Origin: an uncultured Flavobacteriaceae bacterium | GTDB taxonomy: Bacteria > Bacteroidota > Bacteroidia > Flavobacteriales > Flavobacteriaceae | Reading direction: 5' to 3' | Length of the DNA stretch: 64,000 nt | Assembly: GCA_905182575.1 (NCBI GenBank) | Contig: CAJJCA010000001.1 | Coordinates: 1-64,000 of the forward strand | Part shown: positions 27,526 through 37,450 of the stretch, one piece after another | Numbering within the stretch: position 1 is the first letter of the stretch | How the letters are laid out: every line of letters begins with the position of its first letter | The notes under the pieces: model-generated | Seen by the model: only the letters and a program-made list of their open reading frames with translations | Database searches by the model: none | What the model was told of the DNA's origin: nothing | Position numbers and translations under genes: made by a program

Positions 27526-28318
27526 CTATTCGTTGGCAGGCTTACCAATGGTTGCCAAAATACCACCATCTACATAGATGATTTGTCCATTGACAAAATC
27601 ACTTGCTTTCGAACTAAGAAATACGGCAGCTCCTTGAAGGTCCTCAGGGTTGCCCCAACGCTCGGCTGGGGTTAGTCCAATTATAAAATCATTAAACGGA
27701 TGTCCATCAACTCGAATGGGTTTGGTTTGTTCTGTTGCAAAATACCCTGGCCCTATTCCATTAACCTGAACGTTGTGTTTGGCCCATTCAACAGCCATGT
27801 TTTTTGTGAGCATTTTTAAGCCACCTTTGGCAGCTGCATATGCACCAACGGTATTTCGTCCCCAATTCACTCATCATGGAGCAGATGTTGATTATTTTAC
27901 CACTTTTTCTTGCTATCATTCCCGGAACGACCGCTTTGGATACAATAAAAGGACTTGTAAGGTCGACTTTTAAAACCTCCTCAAACGCTTCGACTTCCAT
28001 TTCAACCAGAGGAATTCGTTTTATGATTCCAGCATTGTTAACCAATATGTCGATCGGAGCAACTTCTGTTTCAATTTTATTAACCGCAGTAAGTACCGCT
28101 TGCTCATTTGTGACATCAAAGCGATACCCTTTGGCAATTATTCCTAAAGAAATGAACTCAGCAACTGCTCGGTCAATTTTTTCTTGAGAACTGTTCCCAT
28201 TAATAATGACAGTTGCCCCTGCAAGACCAAGACCTTTGGCCATTGCCAGTCCCAAACCGTGTGTCGCTCCAGTAACCAAAGCAACCTTTCCTTTAAGATC
28301 AAAAAGTGAGTGACTCAT
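27526..28318 (-). CDS. kduD: 2-dehydro-3-deoxy-D-gluconate 5-dehydrogenase (SDR), frameshifted
   Basis: This is a classical SDR, about 264 aa once corrected. Cofactor motif VTGATHGLGLAMAKGLGLAG, NNAGIIKRIPLVE, catalytic Ser region NICSMMSEL and YxxxK in GAYAAAKGGLKMLTKNMAVEW, and end VDGGILATIG are present. KduD oxidises or reduces 2-dehydro-3-deoxy-gluconate/2,5-diketo-3-deoxygluconate downstream of KduI. An extra G in a four-G run near 27,861 (GAATTGGGGACG for GAATTGGGACG) separates two overlapping frames. It is the last gene of the uronate operon and follows kduI by 6 bp. Confidence 0.85.
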
Positions 28319-28324
28319 AAAATT

Positions 28325-29167
28325 TTATCTTAATGTTGGGATTGGACAGGCATCCATATCACCATAATCAAGGTTTTCGCCTGCCATTCCCCATATAAAA
28401 GTATAGTTCGATGTTCCGCAGCCTGAATGAATCGACCAAGGTGGTGAAATCACCGCTTGATTGTTGGTCATCCAAAGGTGTCTCGTTTCATTGGGTGCTC
28501 CCATAAAATGACAAACCGCTTGCTCCTCAGGAACTTCAAAATAGAAATAAACTTCCATTCTTCTGTCATGAACATGCGCAGGCATGGTGTTCCAAACCGA
28601 TCCGGAATGAATTTCAGTCATCCCCATCTGAAGTTGACAAGTTTCCACAATGCTATTGACAATTAATTTTCTAATTGTCCTTGCGTTGGCTGTTTCAGGA
28701 GCGCCAAGCTCAACAATTTCAGCTTCGTCCCTTCCAATTTTCTTGCTTGGATAAGCGTGGTGCGCTGGAGTTGAGTTTAAATAAAACAATGCAGGTTTAT
28801 GAGCTGTATCACTAGAAAAATAAACTTCCTTTGTTCCTTTTCCAAGATATAAGGCCTCTTTATAATCTAAAGAATATGATTGGCCATCCGCCATGACAGT
28901 TCCTTTACCCCCTACATTGATTATTCCTAATTCTCTTCGCTCTAGAAAAAATTCTGATTTCAAAGAGTCAATCGTGTCTAAAAAAACCTTCCCCTTAACA
29001 GGAATAACACCTCCAGTGATATAGCGGTCAAAGTGAGAGTAAACAAGTTTAACTTCGTCACTTCCAAAAACGTCCTCAATTAAGAAGTCCGATCTTATCG
29101 CTTCTGTTCCCATTTGATTCATTTCTCTTTGTCCTACTGCATAACGGACTTCGTAATTTTCGTTCAT
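28325..29167 (-). CDS. kduI: 5-keto-4-deoxyuronate isomerase
   Basis: The 280-aa KduI is intact and of the usual length. It has the cupin fold with the metal-site motif PAHVHDRRMEVYFYFEV and SPPWSIHSGCGTSNYTFIWGMAGEN near the C terminus. It isomerises 4-deoxy-L-threo-5-hexosulose uronate, released from unsaturated uronides by the GH105/lyase system, to 2,5-diketo-3-deoxygluconate. It is cytoplasmic. Its ATG directly follows the stop codon of the upstream eda gene (stop TAG immediately before ATG), and kduD follows after 6 bp. Confidence 0.96.
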   Translation of the reverse strand: MNENYEVRYAVGQREMNQMGTEAIRSDFLIEDVFGSDEVKLVYSHFDRYITGGVIPVKGKVFLDTIDSLKSEFFLERRELGIINVGGKGTVMADGQSYSLDYKEALYLGKGTKEVYFSSDTAHKPALFYLNSTPAHHAYPSKKIGRDEAEIVELGAPETANARTIRKLIVNSIVETCQLQMGMTEIHSGSVWNTMPAHVHDRRMEVYFYFEVPEEQAVCHFMGAPNETRHLWMTNNQAVISPPWSIHSGCGTSNYTFIWGMAGENLDYGDMDACPIPTLR

Positions 29168-29840
29168 CTATTTCTTTTTTAATTTTTGAATAAGGGCTAA
29201 TGTTTTAGCGACAGTGTGCTTAAGGGATTCGAAATCTTTACTGGCCAAAACTTCTTTAGAAATTAACTGAGATCCCATTCCGAACACAAGTAACACCGGC
29301 ATCAAACCAACCGCTTAAGTTTTCCTCAGAAGTATTAACGCCGCCTGTGGGCATAATGCTGGTCCAAGGTTGTGGTCCCTTAATCGCTTTAACAAAACCA
29401 GGTCCATAAGTGCTTCCTGGAAATAATTTAATGATTTCACATCCAAGCTCTTCTGCTCTTGAAATTTCAGTTAATGATCCACAGCCAGGCGACCAAAGTA
29501 CTTTCCTTCTGTTACAAACAACTGCAATATCTTCTCTTAAAACAGGCGTTACGATAAAATTCGCACCCAATTGCATGTACAATGAAGCCGCAGCTCCATC
29601 CGTAACAGAGCCTACTCCCATAATCATTCCGGGTAAGTTTGTAATGGCATATTTTGTCAATTCTCCAAACACCTCATGAGCGAAATCGCCACGAGCGGTA
29701 AACTCCATCAAACGTGCACCGCCATCATAGCAGGCTTTCAATACTTTTTTACTTAATTCTAAATCACTACTAAAGAACAAAGGAACCATACCAGTTTCTT
29801 TCATTGCCGAAGCAACTTCAATGCGTGTAAATTGTGCCAT
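29168..29840 (-). CDS. eda: KDPG/KHG aldolase, frameshifted near the C terminus
   Basis: This class I aldolase is about 224 aa once corrected. The barrel pattern VASAMKETGMVPLFFSSD, GARLMEFTARGDFAH with the Glu, GVGSVTDGAAASLYMQLGANFIVTP (with Pro-bounded strand) and EIIKLFPGSTYGPGFVKAIKGP containing the Schiff-base Lys are all present. It cleaves 2-keto-3-deoxy-6-phosphogluconate to pyruvate and glyceraldehyde 3-phosphate. An extra C near 29,282 (GTTCGGAATG for GTTGGAATG) ends the reading frame 33 codons early; the other frame continues MGSQLISKEVLASKDFE to a TAG at 29168. It follows kdgK by 6 bp. Confidence 0.88.
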
Positions 29841-29846
29841 AATTTT

Positions 29847-30887
29847 TTATCTTGCTACTCGGCCACTCGCGTCACCGCCCATTAATTTTTCTACTTCCTC
29901 AACCGTCACCAGATTTGCATCACCTTTGATTGTGTGTTTTAAACAAGAGGCTGCTACTGCAAAATCTAATGCATTTTGATCGTTTTCAGGATAATTTAAA
30001 AGCCCATAAATAAGTCCCCCCATAAAGGAGTCTCCACCACCAACACGATCAACAATGTGCGTGATCTGGTATTGGCGAGTTTCGTACATTTTTTTACCGT
30101 CATATAAAACGCCAGCCCAAGTGTTATGAGACGCAGAAATAGAACCTCTAAGGGTTGTAATTACTTTCTTAGCTCTTGGAAATTTATTCATCATTTGCTC
30201 ACAAACCGACTTAAAAGATGCTGCTTTTACCTCATGTCCATGCTTGTGAACATCTAATCCTTCAGGATGGATTCCAAAATGCTTTTCAGCATCTTCTTCA
30301 TTTCCTAGGATTACATCACAGTAGGAAGTAAGTTCGGTCATAATCGCTTCTCGATCCCCTCCATAATTCCAAAGTTTTGCACGATAATTTAAGTCTGTTG
30401 AAATAGTAATTCCTTTAGCAGAAGCAGCTTTAACCGCCTCCAAACAAACATCGGCTGCACCTTGAGAAATGGCGGGAGTAATCCCAGTCCAATGAAACCA
30501 TTCTACGCCATCGAAAACGGAGTCCCAATTAATCATACCAGATTCGATTTCAGCGATTGCTGAGTGCGCTCTGTCATATACCACTTTACTTCCTCGACTT
30601 ACGGCGCCGGTTTCTAAAAAATATATCCCCAAACGATCCCCTCCAAAAGCAATGTGTTGCGTGCCAACGCCTCTTTTTCGCATTTCCATGAGGGCGCATT
30701 CTCCAAGGTCATTCTTTGGAAGTCGGGTGACAAACTCAACAGGTACGCCATAGTTTGCCAGAGAGACCGCTACATTTGATTCACCCCCTCCATAAACTAC
30801 GTCGAAATTATTTACTTGTGAAAATCTAAGGTTTTCAGCTGGAGAGAGTCTTAACATTATTTCTCCAAAGGTTACTACTTTTTTCAT
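29847..30887 (-). CDS. kdgK: 2-dehydro-3-deoxygluconokinase (PfkB family)
   Basis: The 346-aa ribokinase/PfkB-family kinase has the N-terminal signature VTFGEIMLRLSPAENLR, GGGESNVAVSLANYG, and the C-terminal DRVGGGDSFMGGLIYGLL anion-hole motif with the catalytic Asp. It phosphorylates 2-keto-3-deoxygluconate from both the KduID and UxaC-UxuB-UxuA branches. Eda follows after 6 bp and completes the pathway. It is complete, with no frameshift. The DUF4861 gene's stop lies 12 bp upstream, so it shares the same transcript. Confidence 0.95.
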   Translation of the reverse strand: MKKVVTFGEIMLRLSPAENLRFSQVNNFDVVYGGGESNVAVSLANYGVPVEFVTRLPKNDLGECALMEMRKRGVGTQHIAFGGDRLGIYFLETGAVSRGSKVVYDRAHSAIAEIESGMINWDSVFDGVEWFHWTGITPAISQGAADVCLEAVKAASAKGITISTDLNYRAKLWNYGGDREAIMTELTSYCDVILGNEEDAEKHFGIHPEGLDVHKHGHEVKAASFKSVCEQMMNKFPRAKKVITTLRGSISASHNTWAGVLYDGKKMYETRQYQITHIVDRVGGGDSFMGGLIYGLLNYPENDQNALDFAVAASCLKHTIKGDANLVTVEEVEKLMGGDASGRVAR

Positions 30888-30899
30888 TAACTAAATTTA

Positions 30900-32083
30900 T
30901 TAATATTTAATTTGTATTGGATTGTCTAGTTTATTGGTAAAGTCCTCCAAATAGGATTTCCATTCCATATTATCTTTAAATTGTTTGCTTTCAGACCAAT
31001 GAAAACCTGAATAGTAGATTGTTTGTCCGTCAATCACTTTAAGGTCAATAAAAACATGGTCTGCATCTGGTTTACCCAGTTATGCTTGTATGATTCCCTA
31101 AAGCATACTTGGTTTGAGTAACGAGTGCATTGGTCAATACAGTCCCCTCGTGAGGTTGTTTGTAATTGATCCAAGAATTATTTTCAGCAGATTCAATGAT
31201 TCCATCGTTGTCATGAAGAGAAATTCCAGCTGAAATATTATTAGTTCCTTCCAATGAAACTGCTATTGTTGCGAGGTTACTTCCATAATCTAGGCTGATC
31301 ATTTTTTGTTCTTTCACTGGTCCTTCTGGACCCTCCCAATCATTATAATTTAACAAAAAAACTGTTCTTAAAGGACCCGTTGTTATGGTTTTAAAAGAAG
31401 AAAAGTTTTTTGACATAAAATATTGATCTCCACTTTTAATGGCCAAACCACCCGAGCCTCGACTGGTTCCCACATGATAAGTCATCTAAACCTTCTCCAT
31501 GGTCCTCATGATAGCTGATTCCGTTAAAGCTTTCCTTATACCATTTGTCAATAATTGGGTATTCCACTTTTTTTAACCAACAGTCAATACCACTGGAAAT
31601 AAGCCCACCTTCTTCGCCTTCTTCAACCAAGCGCTGCGCTTCTGGTCCATAGGTTCTAAAAGCTATTCTGTTGTTTTCCCAAGTATAGTCATCGATTCTT
31701 TCTGGAACAATTCTAGAATAACAATACGCGATTTCATCCGTGCCTTTATCCTGTATGATTAGTTGAAAATACTTTGATGAATTAGGATCAAGCTTAGGTT
31801 GAAAAATAATTACATCAGGACTTCCATCCATATCGTTATCAATAACTTGACTTGTTAAAAACTGTTTTGTTGACTTATCATAAATCCCATATTTTTCAAC
31901 GTTTGAAGCAATCAATTCTGGAAGTTTATTTACCAACAGTTCCACAGATTCATTTTCCCTTTCAACAGCCATCGTATTGCTTACTTCAACGTCATAAACC
32001 TCAGATGTACAAGAGATCAAAGTTGTATAAACAAGAATTACAATTAACCTCAAATAATACTTTTTAGACATAATTCGATTCAC
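30900..32083 (-). CDS. DUF4861 lipoprotein, two +1 frameshifts
   Basis: This is a DUF4861-family protein, about 394 aa once corrected. Signal MSKKYYLRLIVILVYTTLISC (lipobox ISC), from the ATG at 32071 or 32083. The beta-rich domain contains DMDGSPDVIIFQPKL and DDYTWENNRIAFRTYGPEAQ, then YHVGTSRGSGGLAIK, and ends IYYSGFHWSES..EDFTNKL. DUF4861 proteins often sit in uronate PULs; function unknown. Two single-base insertions break it: an extra T near 31,478 (GACTTATCATG for GACTATCATG) and an extra G near 31,079 (ACTGGGTAAACC for ACTGGTAAACC). The net length fits two insertions. Confidence 0.78.
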
Positions 32084-32106
32084 TTTTTTTATATATTAAT
32101 TAATAG

Positions 32107-33405
32107 TTAGACACCAAAGAAGTTCGGCAACCAAAGACTAAGTTGCGGGATATAAGTTACTAATAACAACGATAGTATCATCACCAAAAATAGTGGAATT
32201 AGTGGAGGAATCACCTTGGCAATTGTAGTTTTCGCAATTCCTACGCCAACAAAAAGCACTGAACCCACTGGGGGTGTACAAAGTCCAATGCACAAATTCA
32301 ACACCAAAACAATTCCAAAATGTGTTGCGTCCATTCCCAGCGCAGTAACTACAGGTAGAAAAATTGGAGTAAAAATCAAAACGGCTGGTGTCATGTCCAT
32401 GAATATCCCTACAAACAAAAGTATTAGGTTGATAATTAAGAGTATGACGTACTTGTTATCACTTATTGAAAGAAGAAACTCACTGATGTCTTGTGGGATA
32501 TTTTCATAAGATAAAACCCATGACATACACATCGAAGCCCCAATGAGCAGCATCACTATGGCTGTGGTTTCAACGGATTCTAAAATAACTTTAGGCATTG
32601 ATTTAAAGGAGAGTTCCTTGTAATAAAATGACAAAAGAAAGGTATATAGTACTGCAATCGCCGAGGCTTCAGTAGCGGTGAAAAAACCACCAATAATTCC
32701 ACCAATTACAATAAAAAGTAAGAGTAAACTTGGAAAAGCATCAATAAACTTAATGAAAACCTCTTTTAGACTGGAACGCTCCCCTACTTTATATTTTTTC
32801 TTCTTGGCCCATATCATTGCGACAACCATCATCAGAAGGCCTGTTAAAATACCGGGGATGTATCCTGCCAAAAACAAGGCTGCAATGGAAACACCACCAC
32901 TTGCTAGGGAATATACAATCAATGTATTGCTGGGGGGAATAATTAAACCTGTAGTAGAAGAAGCAATATTTACAGCGGCTCCAAACTCTTTAGAATAGCC
33001 TTCTTTTTCCATTTCTGGCCCAAGAATACTTCCCATTGCTGAGGCTGATGCCATCGCAGATCCTGCTATAGCTCCCATCAGCATGGCTGACACTATATTA
33101 ATCAATGCCAAACCTCCGGGTAAAAATCCAACTAAGGTTTTTGCAAAGGAAATTAGTCTGTGGGCAATCCCTCCTTTGCTCATTATCTGTCCTGACAGGA
33201 TAAAAAATGGTATTGCCAATAAGGCAAAACTATCCAAACCTGTTGCTATACGTTGGGAAACCGTTGTCGTTGCCGCAACTAAAGGCATGGCTACGGTGAG
33301 CGTCAATAGTGAGGATATGGCAATACACCACGCGACGGGCACGCCTATCGTTAGGAGTACTAAAAAGCTTAAAATCAAAACAATTACTGGTAAAAATTCA
33401 ATCAT
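32107..33405 (-). CDS. dctM: TRAP transporter large permease (DctM)
   Basis: The product is a 432-aa inner-membrane protein with about 12 hydrophobic segments, ending LSLWLPNFFGV. The DctM-family loops SAMLMGAIAGSAMASASAMGSILGPEM and ASSTTGLIIPPSNTLIVYS are present. It forms the cation-coupled channel of a tripartite ATP-independent transporter with the DctQ and DctP proteins encoded directly upstream. In this operon it probably imports free hexuronates or unsaturated uronates. Its start overlaps the dctQ stop by 8 bp. Confidence 0.95.
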   Translation of the reverse strand: MIEFLPVIVLILSFLVLLTIGVPVAWCIAISSLLTLTVAMPLVAATTTVSQRIATGLDSFALLAIPFFILSGQIMSKGGIAHRLISFAKTLVGFLPGGLALINIVSAMLMGAIAGSAMASASAMGSILGPEMEKEGYSKEFGAAVNIASSTTGLIIPPSNTLIVYSLASGGVSIAALFLAGYIPGILTGLLMMVVAMIWAKKKKYKVGERSSLKEVFIKFIDAFPSLLLLFIVIGGIIGGFFTATEASAIAVLYTFLLSFYYKELSFKSMPKVILESVETTAIVMLLIGASMCMSWVLSYENIPQDISEFLLSISDNKYVILLIINLILLFVGIFMDMTPAVLIFTPIFLPVVTALGMDATHFGIVLVLNLCIGLCTPPVGSVLFVGVGIAKTTIAKVIPPLIPLFLVMILSLLLVTYIPQLSLWLPNFFGV

Positions 33406-33865
33406 TGCGCATCTGTATTAAGTCCGAAATTTTATAATAAATAATAAGTAATCCACTCAAGGGAATCACTAAATACACCACAGCAAGTGGGATATGTAAT
33501 GAGGGAGAATATTGCTCCAAAATAGAGGTGATATAAACTAAACGAAATCCCCCTAGTATAAAGCCAAAAAAAGAAAAAGTCAAAATAAGGAGGTCGATAA
33601 TTATTTGAAGTTTTCTTTTCCGAACCTCATTCAGTTTCTCAGCAAAATAGGTGATTGCAACATGGCTTCTCTTCCCAGAAACATAGGCAGCACCTAAAAC
33701 CCCTACCCATATCATGAGGTAGCGCGCCAACTCATCGGTGAAAGAGCTGGGATTGGTCAGCAGGTATCTGGAAAAGACTTGCCACAATACGTTGACAACC
33801 ATCAAAGACATTATCAAAATAAGTGCTTTCTCCAAAAATGAATCAATTTTTTCTCTTAATTTCAT
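33398..33865 (-). CDS. dctQ: TRAP transporter small permease (DctQ)
   Basis: The product is 155 aa with four predicted membrane segments (LILIMSLMVVNVLWQVFSRY, LMIWVGVLGAAYVSG, IIDLLILTFSFFGFILG, AVVYLVIPLSGLLIIYY). RYLMIWVGVLGAAYVSGKRSHVAI is the DctQ signature. It is the small membrane subunit that docks the DctP binding protein on DctM. It overlaps dctM by 8 bp and follows dctP by 1 bp, as in a compact TRAP operon. No unusual features. Confidence 0.94.
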   Translation of the reverse strand: MKLREKIDSFLEKALILIMSLMVVNVLWQVFSRYLLTNPSSFTDELARYLMIWVGVLGAAYVSGKRSHVAITYFAEKLNEVRKRKLQIIIDLLILTFSFFGFILGGFRLVYITSILEQYSPSLHIPLAVVYLVIPLSGLLIIYYKISDLIQMRND

Positions 33866-33866
33866 T

Positions 33867-34844
33867 TTATAAAGTATTTTTAATTTTAACTATAACAGCT
33901 TTTAAGTAAGGATCTTGTTCATATTCTTCAATGACAGATTTAGACATTTCAGAAAATTTAGTTTTGTCTGGATAACTGACAATAACCCCTGCTGCCCTAA
34001 CGGCATCGAGAGATTCTTTTTCAGACTGCATCCATAGTTTACGTTGTTCGATGACTGATAAGTCCATAGATTCCTGAACCCATTTTTGTTCTTCTTTATT
34101 GAGCGAATTCCAAAGGTGTGTACTCATCAGAACCACATCTGGCAAAACCGTATGTTCATCTAGAATATAGTTTTTGCAAACTTCATAATGTCTCGATAAA
34201 TAAAAAACAGGTGGGTTATTTTCGGCACCATCAACAACTCCTTGTTGTAATGAAGTATAAAGCTCTCCATAAGAAATTGGAGTAGGTGAACCACCGAAAG
34301 ACTTAACCATATCGATGGCTGTCTGACTCTCCATTACTCTAATTTTCAACCCTTCCAAGTCACTTGGTTGTTCAACTGGAGTATTGATGGTATAAAAACT
34401 TCTACTTCCAGCGTCGTAATAGGCCAATCCTTTTAACCAATATTTTTCTGCTCCTGCAAGTAATTCTTTTCCAATCGGTCCATCCAATACTTTAAAAGAA
34501 TGCTCACGGTTTCTAAACAGGTAGGGCAATCCAAACACTTTCATACTTGGTGAGAAATTTTCCAAAACCCCAACCGATACTTTGGTCATGTCCAAGCTAC
34601 CGATTTGAAGGAGTTCTAGGCATTGACGTTCTGTTCCTAATTGTTGACTCGGATATATTTGAAGTTTTAATTTTCCTTTGGATTTAATTTCCAACTGTTC
34701 TCCCATATAAACCATTGCTTTGTGAACAGAGTGGCTGGTGTTTAAGCCGTGTCCAAGACGGATAATTTTGGTGGTACTCAGTTGCTCACATGAATTAAAC
34801 AAAAGAATAAACCCCAATAAAAGTGACAGGTTGTGTTTTATCAT
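33867..34844 (-). CDS. dctP: TRAP transporter substrate-binding lipoprotein (DctP)
   Basis: The 325-aa DctP-family solute-binding protein has RLGHGLNTSHSVHKAMVYMG, YPSQQLGTERQCLELLQIGSLDM, and the carboxylate-binding region LEGLKIRVMESQTAIDMVKSFGG with conserved Arg, then GVVDGAENNPPVF. This resembles uronate-binding TRAP receptors. Its signal ends LLFNSC, so it is a lipoprotein and not a free periplasmic protein; for Bacteroidota this would anchor it at the inner membrane or outer-membrane inner face. The ATG overlaps the stop of uxaC (TAATG). Uronate is the probable ligand from context. Confidence 0.93.
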   Translation of the reverse strand: MIKHNLSLLLGFILLFNSCEQLSTTKIIRLGHGLNTSHSVHKAMVYMGEQLEIKSKGKLKLQIYPSQQLGTERQCLELLQIGSLDMTKVSVGVLENFSPSMKVFGLPYLFRNREHSFKVLDGPIGKELLAGAEKYWLKGLAYYDAGSRSFYTINTPVEQPSDLEGLKIRVMESQTAIDMVKSFGGSPTPISYGELYTSLQQGVVDGAENNPPVFYLSRHYEVCKNYILDEHTVLPDVVLMSTHLWNSLNKEEQKWVQESMDLSVIEQRKLWMQSEKESLDAVRAAGVIVSYPDKTKFSEMSKSVIEEYEQDPYLKAVIVKIKNTL

Positions 34845-36251
34845 TAGTCTTTTAATTTTAGAAAGTTTTTCAAATTATTATAACAAATGTCCTGAATCAT
34901 TTTCCCGAAGAAAGGCAAGTCATTTGGCAACAACCCTTGATTAATATCATTAGCAATCATATTACAGAGCAATCTTCGGAAATATTCATGACGCGGAAAA
35001 GACATGAAGCTGCGACTGTCAGTCAACATTCCAATAAAACGAGACAAAAGCCCCATGTTTGACAAGGCTTTCATTTGAGTTTCCATTCCATCTTTCTGAT
35101 CTAAAAACCACCATGCCGTCCCCCATTGAATCTCTACTTTACTACTATTAAAGTTCCCAGGCATTGAAGCAAAAACTTCGTTCATTGCTGGGTTTAAGTT
35201 ATAAATAATTGTTTGCGTCAGTTTATCACTAGAATTGAGTTTACCTAGAAGTTTTGACAAGTTTTTGGCTTGCGCAAAATCTCCTATTGAATCACAACCA
35301 ACATCGGCTCCTAACTGCTCGTTTAACTTTTGATTATTTCCACGAAGGGCACCAAGATGCAGTTGTTGTGTCCATCCATTTTCATGATACATGACAAACA
35401 ATTCAAATAAAACGCAGGAGTTAAAAGCCAAAGCTTCTTCTTTACTGATTGTTTCCCCAGAAATTCTTTTTTTTAGTGAAGAATCAACCGCTTGCAGCGT
35501 AAAATCAGAAGCATAGGTGTATTCTAATCCATGATCTGAAATCCTACATCCATTTTTGTGAAAATAAGTTATTCTTGATTTTAAGGCATCCAAAAGCGTT
35601 TGTAAACTATTGATACTTACACCTGATGAATATGAAAGTGTATTTAAGTAATCCAAGTAGTCTTCTGTATTAATTCCAAATATTTTATCTGGTCTAAATC
35701 CAGGAAGCACTTTGGGACTAATATTGTTTTTTTTAATTTGTTGATGGTGTTTTAAATCATCAACTGGATCATCCGTTGTACAAAGCATTTCTACTTTCAT
35801 GTTTTTCAACATTTGACTTGGAAGCAAAGCTTTTTAGCTGATGATTTGTCTCTTCAAAAATAGCATCCGATGACGAAGGCTGAAGGAGATCGCTGATGTT
35901 AAAGTATCTTTTTAATTCAAGATGCGTCCAGTGAAACAATGGATTCCCAATGGTATAGGGAACTGTTTTTGCCCACTGATCAAATTTATCTTTGCTCGAA
36001 GCATCTCCTGTAATAAATTTTTCTTTTACCCCAAGGGTTCGCATGGCTCTCCATTTATAATGGTCGCCATCCAACCATACTGAATTAATGTCTCTAAAAG
36101 GTTTATTTTTAGCAATTACGTCAGGAGGTAAATGATTGTGGTAGTCAATGATGGGCATCGCCTCAGCATATTGAAAATACAATTGCTCAGCGGTCTTACT
36201 TTTAAGTAAGAAGTCAAGCTGAATAAAACCTTTTGTATTGCTAAACTCCAT
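34844..36251 (-). CDS. uxaC: Glucuronate/galacturonate isomerase UxaC, frameshifted
   Basis: This is UxaC, an amidohydrolase-fold uronate isomerase, about 469 aa once corrected. Metal-site motif DYHNHLPPDVIAKNKPF near the N terminus, then the C-terminal part MLCTTDDPVDDLKHH, QLHLGALRGNN, SFPRHEYFRRLLCNMI. It converts D-glucuronate or D-galacturonate to fructuronate or tagaturonate. An extra A in a five-A run near 35,834 (CTAAAAAGC for CTAAAAGC) separates the first about 140 codons from the rest. It is 2 bp downstream of uxuA and overlaps dctP. Length and motifs are otherwise normal. Confidence 0.9.
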
Positions 36252-36253
36252 AA

Positions 36254-37438
36254 TTAAATCATTCTATTAATTCCCCATTCCAAACCTCTTAATTCAGCAA
36301 GACCTCTGAGTCTTCCAATCGCTGAATAACCTGGATTTATCTTTACTTTAACCAAATCATCAAGCATTTGATGTCCATGATCGGGTCGCATGGGGATTGA
36401 GGCATCCTGACGTTTCTGATCCACTCTTCTCTTTTGCTCTATCAACACTCTTTTGATAATTTCAAACATGTCGATATCTCCAGCTAGGTGACCAGCTTCA
36501 TGAAAATTTCCTTGCGTATCGCGCTTTGTGCTCCTTAAGTGTAAAAAATGAACCCTATCGGCTGTTACTGTAAAGATAGCAGGTAAATCATTGTCTACTC
36601 TTACGCCTAAGGAACCAGTGCAAAAAGTAATTCCGTTACAGAGAGGAGAGACTTGGTCAAAAATGTATTGATAATCTTCCATTGTGCTTACAATTCTAGG
36701 AAGTCCTAAAAGCGAAAATGGTGGATCGTCAGGGTGAATACACATTCTGATCCCCAATTCTTCTGCAACAGGAATGATTTCGGATAAAAACTGAACCAGA
36801 TGACTTCTTAATTTGTCTTCGTTAATGCCCGCATAAGTATTCAACATTGCAGTAAATTCTTCAGTAGAATAACCTTCTTCCGAACCTGGCAATCCTTTTA
36901 ACATGTTATCAGAAATCCTTTTTATATCTTCATCAGACATGTTTTGGAACTGAAGTTTTGCGGATGATATTTCTTTAGAAGTATAATCAGCTGCAGCATT
37001 ATTTCTATTTAAAATACACAAATCAAAAACACGCAATTCAGATGAGTTGAACTCCAAAGCCAAAGAACCATCTTCCATCAACATGTCCAATCGGGTTCTT
37101 GTCCAATCCAAAATTGGCATGAAATTATAACAGATAACATAAACACCACTTGCTGCTAAATTGTGCATGCTGACTTTATAGTTTTCTATTAAAGTTTTAA
37201 AATCTTCTGTTCTGGTTTTAATTTTCTCATGAACTGGAAGTGACTCAACAACGTCCCATGTGAGACCTGCTTTTTCAATTGTATCCTTTCTAGACTGAAT
37301 TTCTGATTTTGTCCAAATATCTCCATTCGGAACATGATGTAAGGCGTTGACGATTCCCGTTGCACCGGCTTGTCTTACGTCAGAAAGACTCACTGGATCA
37401 TTTGGACCATACCACCGCCATGTTTGTGTCATTTTCAT
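36254..37438 (-). CDS. uxuA: Mannonate dehydratase
   Basis: The intact 394-aa UxuA starts MTQTWRWYGPNDPVSLSDVRQAGATGIVNALHHVPNG, with the conserved GIVNALHH. Metal-binding residues lie in CIHPDDPPFSLLGLPRIVST, VHFLHLRSTKRD and MRPDHGHQMLDD. It dehydrates D-mannonate to 2-keto-3-deoxygluconate, joining the hexuronate branch to KdgK. It is cytoplasmic. The uxuB-like SDR gene precedes it by 12 bp and uxaC follows by 2 bp, giving a UxuB-UxuA-UxaC order within the long operon. Confidence 0.95.
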   Translation of the reverse strand: MKMTQTWRWYGPNDPVSLSDVRQAGATGIVNALHHVPNGDIWTKSEIQSRKDTIEKAGLTWDVVESLPVHEKIKTRTEDFKTLIENYKVSMHNLAASGVYVICYNFMPILDWTRTRLDMLMEDGSLALEFNSSELRVFDLCILNRNNAAADYTSKEISSAKLQFQNMSDEDIKRISDNMLKGLPGSEEGYSTEEFTAMLNTYAGINEDKLRSHLVQFLSEIIPVAEELGIRMCIHPDDPPFSLLGLPRIVSTMEDYQYIFDQVSPLCNGITFCTGSLGVRVDNDLPAIFTVTADRVHFLHLRSTKRDTQGNFHEAGHLAGDIDMFEIIKRVLIEQKRRVDQKRQDASIPMRPDHGHQMLDDLVKVKINPGYSAIGRLRGLAELRGLEWGINRMI

Positions 37439-37450
37439 ATTTAATCTTTA